In this document: positions 17,117 to 26,754 of the stretch, one piece after another
Position numbering within the stretch: the stretch's first letter is position 1
Layout of the letters: each line of letters begins with the position of its first letter
Assembly: GCF_003171655.1 (NCBI RefSeq)
Contig: NZ_QFZL01000004.1
Coordinates: 62,001 to 126,000 of the forward strand
Direction: 5' to 3'
Source of the DNA: Stakelama portus
GTDB taxonomy: Bacteria > Pseudomonadota > Alphaproteobacteria > Sphingomonadales > Sphingomonadaceae
Length of the DNA: 64,000 bases
The notes under the pieces: model-generated
Seen by the model: the letters and a program-made list of their open reading frames with translations, nothing else
What the model was told of the DNA's origin: nothing
Databases searched by the model: none
Program-made: the position numbers and the translations under genes

Positions 17117-17268
17117 CGTGCTTATCTCCTCTCTATCTTAGCAATAATAAATAGCCTGTGGTGAGCGCAAGATATTTTATTTAGTAATGACGTCCCTGAT
17201 GCTGATCGGGCACATCAAATCAAATTGAGTCTTTGTCATGAGGTTCGCGCTCGCTACAATCTCTGCAG

Positions 17269-17493
17269 ATGCTTGAAATGCGCCCCGACTGCGAACGCTG
17301 CGGCAGCGATTTGCCCGCCAATGCGCATGGCGCGTTCATCTGTTCGTTCGAATGTACTTTCTGTGCCGAATGCGCGGACTCGCTGGACGAGCGCTGCCCC
17401 AATTGCGGTGGTGAACTTACCGACCGGCCGACGCGGACGGGGGAGCGATTGAAAGCCAATCCGGCGGGTACGAAGCGGTATTTTCCTGGCTGA
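17269..17493 (+). CDS. DUF1272 zinc-ribbon protein
   Basis: A 74-residue protein that fits DUF1272 from start to end: MLEMRPDCERCGSDLPANA, then ICSFECTFCAECAD and RCPNCGGELTDRPTR. Eight Cys (8, 11, 25, 29, 32, 35, 43, 46) arranged as CxxC pairs should bind two zinc ions. DUF1272 proteins are small cytoplasmic proteins of unknown role, often found as single genes. It converges on the MarR gene. Confidence 0.85.
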   Translation: MLEMRPDCERCGSDLPANAHGAFICSFECTFCAECADSLDERCPNCGGELTDRPTRTGERLKANPAGTKRYFPG

Positions 17494-17551
17494 TCGTCCC
17501 CCGCTCGCCTCGCGCAGGCGGGCCGCCGGTGCAGCAGGTCGTTGAACCGCC

Positions 17552-18016
17552 CTATTCTCCAGCGGGCGCTTCGAGCCTTGTCCGCAGCGTCGACAGGACG
17601 CCGATCGCGGCCCGAATATCCCCGGCAGACAGGCCCTGCGCCAATGCCTGAACAAGCGGATCATAGAGGCGGATTGCCGCTTCATAGGTCTGTTGTCCCT
17701 TTGCGGTCAGGACAACGAGCTGCGCCCGTTTGTGATGCGGGTTCGGCTGAAACGAAACCAGACCCTCTTTCTGCAGGTCGTTGACGATCCGTTGCACATT
17801 CTGCCGGTTCGCGCCCAGATCCCGCGCCAGCCATGCCACCGGCTGATGGCGACTGGCCTGAACGATCGCTCCCAAAATCTGCCAGCGGGCACTGGTGAGG
17901 CCGAGCGGCGAAACGACCCGGTCGCCCCATGCGAGCGTCGCATTATTGGTTCGAAACATGGTCAGGATCAGTTCGGTCAGTGCTTCGGCTTTCGAGGGTT
18001 CGGTCGAATCTGACAT
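17552..18016 (-). CDS. MarR-family transcriptional regulator
   Basis: A 154-residue winged-helix regulator. The DNA-binding core spans about 40-110: LTSARWQILGAIVQASRHQP, VAWLARDLGANRQNVQRIVNDLQKEG (recognition helix) and the wing FQPNPHHKRAQLVVLTAKG. Flanking helices form the dimer interface. It is divergent from a small membrane-protein gene; the 80-bp gap holds a TGACAT-N4-ATGTCA dyad, the likely operator for both genes. Ligand unknown. Confidence 0.88.
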   Translation of the reverse strand: MSDSTEPSKAEALTELILTMFRTNNATLAWGDRVVSPLGLTSARWQILGAIVQASRHQPVAWLARDLGANRQNVQRIVNDLQKEGLVSFQPNPHHKRAQLVVLTAKGQQTYEAAIRLYDPLVQALAQGLSAGDIRAAIGVLSTLRTRLEAPAGE

Positions 18017-18036
18017 ATGGCACCTTACATTTATAT

Positions 18037-18052
18037 TGACATCATCATGTCA
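18037..18052. promoter_or_regulatory. Likely MarR operator
   Basis: TGACAT (18037-18042) and ATGTCA (18047-18052) form a perfect dyad with a 4-bp spacer midway between the divergent marR and membrane-protein genes. A half-site TGACAT also lies at 18011-18016, overlapping the marR start. Size and location fit MarR-type operators; the assignment is inference. Confidence 0.55.
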
Positions 18053-18096
18053 TATATGGTTCCTGGTGACAATATCGTAGCCAAGGACGCGTGCCC

Positions 18097-18555
18097 ATGA
18101 AAAAGCTGATTCATCCGATAGCAGGCGCGATCGCGCTTCTGACGATAGCGACCTTCTGGCTTTCGACGGTGTTTTGCGAACTGCTCGGTTCGAAGGAGAT
18201 GGTCGTTGCCGTCAAAACGGCGATTCCCTGGGGGTTCCTGCTGCTCGTTCCCGCGCTTGCTGCCACCGGCGGCACGGGTTTTTCACTGGCACAGGGGCGG
18301 AAGGCGGGACTGGTCGCCGTCAAGCGGAAGCGCATGCCTCTTATCGCGGCGAACGGCTTGCTGGTCTTGATCCCATCCGCGCTGTTTCTCGCTTCAAAGG
18401 CAGGGGCGGGCGAATTCGATACGGCATTCTATGGGGTGCAGGCGCTCGAACTGATTGCGGGCGCGACAAATCTGGTTCTTCTCAGCCGCAATATGCGCGA
18501 CGGTTTCCGAATGACCGGGCGGTTGAAGACCCGTCGCATAAGTCCGCAGCGCTGA
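18097..18555 (+). CDS. Four-helix membrane protein
   Basis: A 152-residue integral membrane protein with about four hydrophobic segments: IAGAIALLTIATFWLSTVF, WGFLLLVPALAATGGTGFSL, PLIAANGLLVLIPSALFLA and GVQALELIAGATNLVLLS. The ATG at 18097 (AAGGA about 9 nt upstream) is preferred over GTG at 18091. Divergent from, and presumably repressed by, the MarR protein. It may be a transporter-like or stress-inducible membrane protein; I cannot name the family with certainty. Confidence 0.7.
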   Translation: MKKLIHPIAGAIALLTIATFWLSTVFCELLGSKEMVVAVKTAIPWGFLLLVPALAATGGTGFSLAQGRKAGLVAVKRKRMPLIAANGLLVLIPSALFLASKAGAGEFDTAFYGVQALELIAGATNLVLLSRNMRDGFRMTGRLKTRRISPQR

Positions 18556-18627
18556 ATTCTGCCCTTCTGAGTATCGTGCTAGCGGGTCGTCCTGAACAGG
18601 ATGGTCTTGTGAACCGCGAAGATCGCG

Positions 18628-18662
18628 ATGCCCCGAAACGCGGCGCTTCGGTTACGGGGCAT
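18628..18662. other. Inverted repeat in the spacer before thiD
   Basis: ATGCCCCG (18628-18635) and CGGGGCAT (18655-18662) form an 8-bp perfect stem with a 19-nt loop. No T-run follows, so it is not a textbook terminator. The remaining spacer, 18556-18831, shows no supported gene. Confidence 0.4.
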
Positions 18663-18831
18663 TAGGGGCTGTCCTACACGGCCCTGGCTGTGGCAAGGCT
18701 AAGCCCATGATCCGTCGCACGCCCTCGATCGCCAACCCGTCACGCTGCCGCGGTCTTCGCGTGCGGGGGGCGGATCGGGTGGGACGTGCCCTGAACTTCC
18801 TAAACTTCCAGGCCGTTTCGGAGCTTCAGCC

Positions 18832-20034
18832 ATGACGCCGCGCATTCTGATCATCGCCGGTTCCGATTCGGGCGGCGGCGCGGGGATTCAGGCCGATATC
18901 CGCACTGCGACGATGCTCGGCGCGCATGCCATGACCGCGATCACCGCGATCACCGCGCAAAATACCCGCGCGGTCGAGGCAGTCGATCCGGTCTCCACCG
19001 ACATGGTGATGGCCCAGATCGACGCGGTGCTGAGCGACATCGGCGCCGATGCGGTCAAGATCGGCATGATTGGATCGGCCAAAACCGCGCATGCCGTTGC
19101 CGAAAAGCTCGAGGAATTTCCTGGCGTTCCGGTGGTGTTCGATCCGGTGATGGTCGCGACATCGGGCGGCGTGCTGGCCGACGATCTGACCATCGCCGCG
19201 TTCGAGCGGCTGATGCGCGTCGCCACTGTCACCACGCCCAATCTGCCCGAGCTGAAGGCGCTTTCCGGCCAGTCGATCGTCGATCGCGATGCCCAGCGCG
19301 ACAGTGCGCGGTCGCTGGTTGCGCGTCGCGGCAGCGCCGTGCTGGTCAAGGGCGGCCATGGCAAGGGCAGCCAGGTGACCGACCGGCTGTTCTGCCCCGA
19401 ACATGGCGAAAATCCGCCCGAAATGGAATGGCGCGACGCGCGGATCGAAAGCGACGAAACGCATGGCACCGGCTGTACGCTGTCCACCGCCATCGCCGTC
19501 GAACTCGCCAAGGACTGGACGCTGCCCGAAGCGATTGCCCGCGCGCGGCGGTTCGTCCGCATTGCGATGCTGTCGGCGCCGGGGCTGGGGCATGGCCATG
19601 GGCCGATGGGGCATCACGACGTGCGGCTCGACCTCAACCTGTCGCGCTTTGCGCCGATGCTCAATCAGGTGACGGTGCCGGTCGGCGACTTTGCGGCTGC
19701 CGAGCGTTTCTATCGCCTGCTCGGCCTCAAACAGATCGTTCGTGCACAACCGCGCTATGCCCGGTTCGAAGCCGAAGGCGGCGCGACTTTCTCGATCGAA
19801 GCGGCCGAAGAGATGGACGGGCGCCCGGTCATCTTCTTCGAATGCGGCGATCTCGACATGACGGTAACCTATCTGAAGGCGCAGGGCGTCGTGTTCGATA
19901 CCGAGCCGACCGACCAGAAATGGGGCTGGCGCGATGCGCGGCTGACCGATCCGTCGGGCAATGCGATCTGCCTCTATCAGGCCGGCGAGATGCGGCGTTT
20001 CCCGCCCTGGCGTATCGAGGATGCCGATGGCTGA
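18832..20034 (+). CDS. thiD: ThiD (HMP-P kinase) fused to a VOC/glyoxalase domain
   Basis: A 400-residue fusion. Residues 1-265 are a full Thi[19 protein letters not shown] at the start, the [11 protein letters not shown] loop and [11 protein letters not shown] near 208-218, the ribokinase-type anion hole. ThiD phosphorylates hydroxymethylpyrimidine (phosphate) in thiamine synthesis. Residues about 275-400 form a VOC fold ([34 protein letters not shown]) that could bind metal or a small ligand. ThiD alone is about 265 residues, so the extension is real, in frame and without an internal start signal. The stop overlaps rnhB. The role of the VOC half is unknown. Confidence 0.88.
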   Translation: MTPRILIIAGSDSGGGAGIQADIRTATMLGAHAMTAITAITAQNTRAVEAVDPVSTDMVMAQIDAVLSDIGADAVKIGMIGSAKTAHAVAEKLEEFPGVPVVFDPVMVATSGGVLADDLTIAAFERLMRVATVTTPNLPELKALSGQSIVDRDAQRDSARSLVARRGSAVLVKGGHGKGSQVTDRLFCPEHGENPPEMEWRDARIESDETHGTGCTLSTAIAVELAKDWTLPEAIARARRFVRIAMLSAPGLGHGHGPMGHHDVRLDLNLSRFAPMLNQVTVPVGDFAAAERFYRLLGLKQIVRAQPRYARFEAEGGATFSIEAAEEMDGRPVIFFECGDLDMTVTYLKAQGVVFDTEPTDQKWGWRDARLTDPSGNAICLYQAGEMRRFPPWRIEDADG

Positions 20035-20650
20035 CGGGGCGGGGCCTGATTTTACCCGCGAACTTCATTTCTCCGCGCTCCATCGCGGGCCGGTGGCGGG
20101 AGTGGACGAGGCCGGGCGCGGGCCGCTCGCCGGGCCGGTGGTCGCGGCCGCCGTGGTGCTCGATCCCGATTGCATCCCCGACGGGCTGAACGATTCCAAG
20201 GCATTGTCGGCAAAGAAACGCGCGGCGCTTTGCGCGGCGCTGATCGAATGCGCGCAGATCGGGGTGGGGATTGCCAGCGTCGAGGAAATCGACCGTCTCA
20301 ACATCCTGTGGGCGAGCATGCTGGCGATGGAACGCGCCGTCGCGGCGCTGGCGCTGCCGCCCGCCTTCGTGCTGGTCGACGGCAATCGCTGCCCGAAATG
20401 GACGCATCGCAGCGAACCGGTGATCGGCGGCGACGCGCGCTGCCTGTCGATCGCGGCGGCATCGATCGTCGCCAAGGAACGTCGCGACGCGATGATGATC
20501 GCGCTCGACGCCGAGTTCCCCGGCTATGGCTGGGCATCGAACAAGGGCTATGGCGCGCGCGTCCACACCGACGCGCTGCGCACGCTGGGCCCAACCCCGC
20601 ACCACCGCCGCAGCTTCGCGCCGGTGGCGCAGGCGGAGCTGATGTTTTGA
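20027..20650 (+). CDS. rnhB: Ribonuclease HII
   Basis: A 207-residue endonuclease that cuts RNA in RNA/DNA hybrids and at single ribonucleotides. The signature [21 protein letters not shown] holds acidic residues Asp27 and Glu28; later acidic positions lie in VLVDGNRCP and in [18 protein letters not shown]. The ATG at 20027 (GAGG 6 nt upstream) overlaps the thiD stop by 8 bp; an ATG at 20021 is also possible. Translationally coupled to the ThiD-VOC gene and followed directly by a lipoprotein gene. Confidence 0.93.
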   Translation: MADGAGPDFTRELHFSALHRGPVAGVDEAGRGPLAGPVVAAAVVLDPDCIPDGLNDSKALSAKKRAALCAALIECAQIGVGIASVEEIDRLNILWASMLAMERAVAALALPPAFVLVDGNRCPKWTHRSEPVIGGDARCLSIAAASIVAKERRDAMMIALDAEFPGYGWASNKGYGARVHTDALRTLGPTPHHRRSFAPVAQAELMF

Positions 20651-20658
20651 TCGCCGCG

Positions 20659-21066
20659 ATGCGCGCCGGTGGGGTGGCGCTATGGCTGCTGCTTTCGGGC
20701 TGCAGTGGCGGCACATATGGTGTGAAACAGTGCGGGGCTGCCCCTGATGGATGGTTTGATCCGCTCACCGAATGGCCGCATCTGCGCGACCGAAGCGAAA
20801 TTCAACTTGCGGCGTCTGGCGCACTGCGATGGAACGGGCAGCCAAGTAGCGAGACGGAAGTTGCGGACTATCTTGCCCGGTCGGCGAGGTTCCGCCCGGA
20901 ACCGGCGATAGTGCTGAAGATAGATACAGATGCCGGGTGCGATAAGGTTCGTCAGGTGCGGACTGTGATGGCCGAAAGCGAGCTTTGTCGGCTCGGCTTG
21001 TGCGGTGAAGTTGGAGCGGGTGCTGGCCCGCTCTATCTGGATCGCATGCTTGGGAATGGGCAATGA
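20659..21066 (+). CDS. Small lipoprotein, unknown
   Basis: A 135-residue predicted lipoprotein. MRAGGVALWLLLSGCSGGTY gives a short signal with lipobox LLSGC. A TTG at 20647 that overlaps the rnhB stop would add four residues. The mature part includes CGAAPDGWFDPLTEWPH and Cys residues in DAGCDKVRQVRTVMAESELC and RLGLCGEVG, and reads like the EXXXR...biopolymer-sensing (ExbD-like) small domain: a conserved ...VLKIDTDAGCDKVRQVRTVM... stretch. I leave the function open. Its stop overlaps the M28 peptidase start (ATGA). Confidence 0.65.
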   Translation: MRAGGVALWLLLSGCSGGTYGVKQCGAAPDGWFDPLTEWPHLRDRSEIQLAASGALRWNGQPSSETEVADYLARSARFRPEPAIVLKIDTDAGCDKVRQVRTVMAESELCRLGLCGEVGAGAGPLYLDRMLGNGQ

Positions 21067-22067
21067 GCTATTCCGGCGGCAGCGCGCCGTTGCGAGGGAT
21101 CGTGATTGCCGGTTTGCTGCTTTTGCTGGTTGCAGTCCCGGTGGCCGGCCTCAACTGGATGTTGGCGGTGCCGGGGCAGAGCTATCGCGGTGCCTTGCCT
21201 GAACCCGATCCGGCGACGGTCGCGCAACTGCGCACCGATGTAACCGCGATTGCCAGCACGCCGCATAATGTCGCGCATCCCGAAGCGCTCGAACATGCGG
21301 CGCAGCTGATCGAGACGCAACTTGCCGCGGCGGGCTACACCGTCCGTCGGCAGGCGTTCGAAGCGGGTGGGACGCGCGTGCGCAATATCGAAGCGGTGAT
21401 CGATCCCGCCGATCCGCATGCACACACGCTGGTGATCGGCGCGCATTATGACAGTGCGGGCAACGCGCCGGGCGCGAACGACAATGGCAGCGGCACCGCC
21501 GTGCTGCTCGCGCTCGCACGCCGTCTTTCCGATCTTCGCGGCAAGGCGGCGATGCGCATCCGGCTGGTATTCTTCGTCAATGAAGAGCCGCCCTGGTTCA
21601 AGACCGCCGAAATGGGCAGTCTTGTCTATGCCAGGGCGCTCGCGGCGGCGCGGGAGCCGGTCGATGCGATGTTCTCGCTCGAAACGATGGGCTATTATTC
21701 GGACGTGCCGGGCAGCCAGAAATACCCCGCGCCGCTCAGCTATTTCTATCCCGATACTGGCAATTTCATTGCCTTTGTCGGCACGCTGGGGTCGCGCCCG
21801 CTGGTACGCGAGGCAGTGGCGCGGTTTCGCGAGCATGCGACTATTCCCAGTGTCGGCGGCAGCGCCCCGGCTTGGCTGCAGGGGATCGACTGGTCCGATC
21901 ACTGGGCGTTCGAGCAGGCGGGCTATCGTGGCGTGATGGTCACCGACACCGCGCCCTTTCGCTATCCCTGGTATCACGATGCAAAGGATACGCCCGACAG
22001 AATCGATTACCGCCGCCTCGCGCTGGTGACGCAGGGGCTGGAGGCGATGGTTCGGCAATGGCGATGA
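21063..22067 (+). CDS. M28-family zinc peptidase, membrane-anchored
   Basis: A 334-residue peptidase. One N-terminal transmembrane segment (IVIAGLLLLLVAVPVAGLNW, about 13-32) anchors it with the catalytic domain in the periplasm. Metal ligands and catalytic residues of M28 are visible: His128 and Asp130 in GAHYDSAG, bridging Asp140 in GANDNGSG, Glu174-Glu175 in FVNEEPPWF, and the late His in WYHDAKDTPDRID. The family contains aminopeptidases and glutaminyl cyclase-like enzymes; the exact substrate is not predictable. Last gene of the thiD-rnhB-lipoprotein-M28 run, coupled by ATGA. Confidence 0.88.
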   Translation: MSYSGGSAPLRGIVIAGLLLLLVAVPVAGLNWMLAVPGQSYRGALPEPDPATVAQLRTDVTAIASTPHNVAHPEALEHAAQLIETQLAAAGYTVRRQAFEAGGTRVRNIEAVIDPADPHAHTLVIGAHYDSAGNAPGANDNGSGTAVLLALARRLSDLRGKAAMRIRLVFFVNEEPPWFKTAEMGSLVYARALAAAREPVDAMFSLETMGYYSDVPGSQKYPAPLSYFYPDTGNFIAFVGTLGSRPLVREAVARFREHATIPSVGGSAPAWLQGIDWSDHWAFEQAGYRGVMVTDTAPFRYPWYHDAKDTPDRIDYRRLALVTQGLEAMVRQWR

Positions 22068-22253
22068 ACTCCCACCATGGCATCGGGGCGGCGGGGGGCT
22101 GCACATGCGGATCGATGCCTGTACCGGCGCGGTAAGCGACCTCCACTACATGCGATAGGCCCGGCACCCGGCAAGTTTTTCCTAGCTCCCGGACGTTCTT
22201 GCCCGCTTCCCTCTACAATGAACCGGACGGATATTTTGGGTGGGGCGGTTTGA

Positions 22254-23942
22254 ATGTCTTTTGCGCAATCGGGAAATGCCTTTGATACCGGCGCTGCGGA
22301 GCCGGTAGCGGCGCCCGAGGAAAATCCGTTCTATCCAATCCTCGACAGCATCGTCGCGCGGCTGGGCGACAATCTGGATCATCCCGAACTCTGGCCGATG
22401 CTGGCCGACGCCGCGGCGCATGACGATGTCGCTATGCTGCGCGATTTGATTGCGCAGGTGCGTCCGGGGCAGGGCGGCAGTGTCGGCAAGGCGCTGGATG
22501 TCGTTGCCGGTGTGCTGCACGCCCTGTCGGTCGATCGCGCCGAGGGGCTGGCCGCGCTCAGCCGGCTGGCCGCGAACCACGCGCATTGCCCGATGGTGGC
22601 GGGCGCTTATTTCTTCGTCGATCGTATCGGTACGCCGGGCAGAAGCGCCGATCTGTCGGACCGGTTCTGCGACGCGCCCTTCATCAAGTTCGAAACGCTG
22701 ATGGACGGCACGGTCGCGCCCTGTTGTTCGATCTGGACGCAGAAAAGACTGGGAACGTTGGACGGGCAGACGGCCGAGGAAATCTGGAACAGCCCGTCTT
22801 CGCAGCAGATGCGCGAGAGCATTCTCGACGGCAGCTATCGCTATTGCAACAAACAGCGTTGTACGCTGATCATGGAAGATCAGCTGCCCAGGCGCGATGC
22901 GGTCGCCGATCCGGGATTGCGCGCGATCATCGATGCCGGGCAGACCGCGCTCGATACGCCGCCGCGCTGGCTGTTCCTGGCCCATGACGTGTCGTGCAAC
23001 CTGGCCTGCCCGTCGTGCCGCAGCGAGATATTGGGTGCGAGCGAAGCGCAGGAAGCGCGCTTTGCCAAGATCGAGCAACAGGTGTTCCAGCCGCTGTTGA
23101 GCGCGGGGGGACGCGTCAAGATTTCGCTGTCGGGGCAGGGCGATCCCTGGTCGGCGCCGCATTATCGTTCGATCCTGCGCTATCTTGCCGATCATGAACT
23201 CGACGTCGACCTCGACCTTCATACCAATGCGCTGCTGATGGGCGAAAAGCGCTGGCAGGAATATGCCGGGCTCGACCGGTACGAAGCGCTGGTCAATGTC
23301 TCGATCGATGCCTGTACCCCATGGGTGTATGAAGTGGTGCGGCGTCCCGGCAAGTGGGAGAAGCTCTATCCCAATCTGCGCTTCATCGCCGACAAGCACG
23401 ACCGCGGCGAGTTTCGCGAATTTCACCTGAACGCGACGATCCAGCTCGACAATTTCCACGAAATGCCGGCGTTTATCGACCTGGCCGAAGAACTCGGCGC
23501 CGATAGTTTCCGCATGTATATGATGCAGAATACCGGCGGGCATATCGCGCGCGATTATGCGCGCAAGAATGTCGGGGATGTCCAGCATCCGCTGCACCGC
23601 GCCTTTCTCGAAACGCTGCGCGATCCGCGCCTCGCCGATCCGCGAGCGCATCTCTACGATGTCGGCACCTGGCGGGCGCGGGCGCTCGAAGCCCGCCTGC
23701 CGACCGATGCACTGGGTGCCGGATACGGTTTCGCAGCGCTGAGCGATGCGATTCGCGACGCCGATGGCGATGACGCGACGATCGTCGCGCTGTGTGCGGG
23801 AGGACGGACCCGCTTGCGTGGCAACGTGGATCTGCTGCTGGTCGAGGCGTCGGCGCTGCGTCGGCTCGGCTTCGAACAGCAAGCCGAATATCGGCTCCGC
23901 GAGCGCGAGGCGCTGGGTGGAGAGGCGGTGGCGCTTGGCTGA
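22254..23942 (+). CDS. Radical SAM protein with N-terminal SPASM-type cluster
   Basis: A 562-residue protein. Residues 1-130 are helical and of unknown type. Residues 139-203 carry a SPASM-like Cys pattern: FCDAPF (Cys139), VAPCCSIW (Cys157-158), LGTLDGQTAEEIWNSP, then YCNKQRC (Cys198, Cys203). The radical SAM motif CNLACPSC (248-255, exact CxxxCxxC) comes after it, followed by a TIM-barrel-like region (KISLSGQGDPW, DLHTNALLM, NVSIDACTP). SPASM normally follows the radical SAM core, so the order is reversed. The last 100 residues are helical. Related enzymes modify peptides or sugars. It is a single gene with no adjacent precursor-peptide gene that I can see. Confidence 0.85.
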   Translation: MSFAQSGNAFDTGAAEPVAAPEENPFYPILDSIVARLGDNLDHPELWPMLADAAAHDDVAMLRDLIAQVRPGQGGSVGKALDVVAGVLHALSVDRAEGLAALSRLAANHAHCPMVAGAYFFVDRIGTPGRSADLSDRFCDAPFIKFETLMDGTVAPCCSIWTQKRLGTLDGQTAEEIWNSPSSQQMRESILDGSYRYCNKQRCTLIMEDQLPRRDAVADPGLRAIIDAGQTALDTPPRWLFLAHDVSCNLACPSCRSEILGASEAQEARFAKIEQQVFQPLLSAGGRVKISLSGQGDPWSAPHYRSILRYLADHELDVDLDLHTNALLMGEKRWQEYAGLDRYEALVNVSIDACTPWVYEVVRRPGKWEKLYPNLRFIADKHDRGEFREFHLNATIQLDNFHEMPAFIDLAEELGADSFRMYMMQNTGGHIARDYARKNVGDVQHPLHRAFLETLRDPRLADPRAHLYDVGTWRARALEARLPTDALGAGYGFAALSDAIRDADGDDATIVALCAGGRTRLRGNVDLLLVEASALRRLGFEQQAEYRLREREALGGEAVALG

Positions 23943-23949
23943 CATAGCC

Positions 23950-25329
<1,380 letters not shown>

Positions 25330-25331
25330 AA

Positions 25332-25475
25332 TTAATGGCCGTGACGTTTGATGCCGCGGAGCCGGAGACGATTCCGGTGCCGCCGCCGCAGATAGACGGT
25401 CAGAAAAGCAATGCCGATCACCCCGGAAAGGGCAATGATGCCGTAGGCTAGTACTTCACGAGAAACTTCAAGCAT
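25332..25475 (-). CDS. Small single-span membrane protein, 47 residues
   Basis: A 47-codon frame converging on ccrM. It begins MLEVSREVLAYGIIALSGVI and continues GIAFLTVYLRRRHRNRLRLR, i.e. one transmembrane helix (about 9-28) followed by a strongly basic cytoplasmic tail ending GIKRHGH. Such composition is unlikely by chance, but there is no clear ribosome site. Could be a small membrane-associated regulator. The stretch 25476-25630 before folP shows only AT-richer DNA. Confidence 0.45.
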   Translation of the reverse strand: MLEVSREVLAYGIIALSGVIGIAFLTVYLRRRHRNRLRLRGIKRHGH

Positions 25476-25630
25476 AAAGTCGCTAGGCCGCATTTCTGCA
25501 AGAAGATCAATAGCAAATTTCGACAGACATGCCCAGTTTCTGACAGTTGCATTTCCGTATCGATTCTAGTTGCCTCGAAAATCTGCAGATATTCGCAGGT
25601 TGTTGCAAGCATATATCGGCTGGAGCTTTG

Positions 25631-26743
25631 ATGATGGACGCGACACTTGGCGCTGCTGCCAATATCTATCTGCGACCCGTGCAATTCGTGGATACGCCGG
25701 TGGGCCGGGACGGCGAAGTCGCGCGGCTGGCGGGCGGATTGCAATGGTTCGCGGCCTATGAACTGACTGCCATGGTCGAGGGCGCGCGCGCCCTGCGCCG
25801 CACCGTTCCGGTCGCCGAACTGAACGCCGTGGCGAACGAGATCGCCCAGGGGGAGGCGCTGCTCGGCCTGGCGGCGCGTATTTCGGCGCCGCGTCCGCCG
25901 CTGCCGCTGGGCGAGCGTGCGCTGCGCTTCGATCAGCCGCAGGTCATGGGCATTCTCAATGTGACCCCCGACAGCTTTTCGGACGGCGGCAAGCATCTCG
26001 ACGATCCGGCTGCGGCTGCGGGCGCCGGTGTGGATATGAGTGCCGCAGGCGCGGCGGTGATCGATGTCGGAGGCGAATCGACACGCCCCTGCGCGGAAAC
26101 GGTCTGGGAAGGCGACGAGATTGCGCGGAGCGTGCCGGTGGTCGAGCGGCTGGTTCGCGGCGGCGCGCTGGTGTCGATCGACACGCGCAAGGCCGGGGTG
26201 ATGGAAGCCGCGCTCGCAGCCGGTGCGCATATCGTCAACGATGTCGCGGCGTTGCTATGGGACGATCGCGCAGTCGAAGTGGTGGCGAAGGCAGGATGCC
26301 CGGTCGTGCTGATGCATTCGCCCGATCCGAAAAAGGGGCCGCATGGCGGCAGCGGCTATCGCGATCCGCTGATCGAAACCTATGACTGGCTGGAAGCGCG
26401 AGTCGATGCAGTCGTCGCGGCGGGCATCGAACGGACGAAGATACTGGTCGATCCCGGCATCGGCTTCGGCAAGTCGCTGAGCGACAATCTCGCGCTGCTC
26501 AACGGGCTGGCGCTGTTTCACGGGCTGGGTTGTCCGGTGGTGCTGGGCGCGAGCCGAAAGCGGATCGTCGGCGCGCTGGCGAACGAGGCGCCGGCCGAAC
26601 AACGGCTGGGCGGATCACTTGCGCTCGCGCTGAAAGGGGCGGAGCTGGGCGCGCAGCTGATCCGCGTCCATGACGTGTTCGAAACGGTGCAGGCACTGCG
26701 CGTCTGGCGCGGCATGCGCGACGCGGCGCTGGTTGCGGGCTGA
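25631..26743 (+). CDS. folP: Dihydropteroate synthase
   Basis: A 370-residue folate enzyme that joins p-aminobenzoate to 6-hydroxymethyl-dihydropterin diphosphate; target of sulfonamides. The signature MGILNVTPDSFSDGG is at 106-120, VIDVGGESTRP follows, and the pterin/phosphate site lies in PVVLGASRKRIVG. A 100-residue N-terminal extension before the TIM barrel is usual in alphaproteobacterial FolP. The start ATG-ATG at 25631 follows GGAG; the longer frame from 25547 has no ribosome site. Confidence 0.92.
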   Translation: MMDATLGAAANIYLRPVQFVDTPVGRDGEVARLAGGLQWFAAYELTAMVEGARALRRTVPVAELNAVANEIAQGEALLGLAARISAPRPPLPLGERALRFDQPQVMGILNVTPDSFSDGGKHLDDPAAAAGAGVDMSAAGAAVIDVGGESTRPCAETVWEGDEIARSVPVVERLVRGGALVSIDTRKAGVMEAALAAGAHIVNDVAALLWDDRAVEVVAKAGCPVVLMHSPDPKKGPHGGSGYRDPLIETYDWLEARVDAVVAAGIERTKILVDPGIGFGKSLSDNLALLNGLALFHGLGCPVVLGASRKRIVGALANEAPAEQRLGGSLALALKGAELGAQLIRVHDVFETVQALRVWRGMRDAALVAG

Positions 26744-26754
26744 CGCGGCAGCGA

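Noticed and set aside
18174..18665. 163-codon plus-strand frame overlapping the small membrane-protein gene
   Set aside because: Out of frame with the four-helix protein, no domain; the membrane-protein frame has clear helices and a ribosome site.
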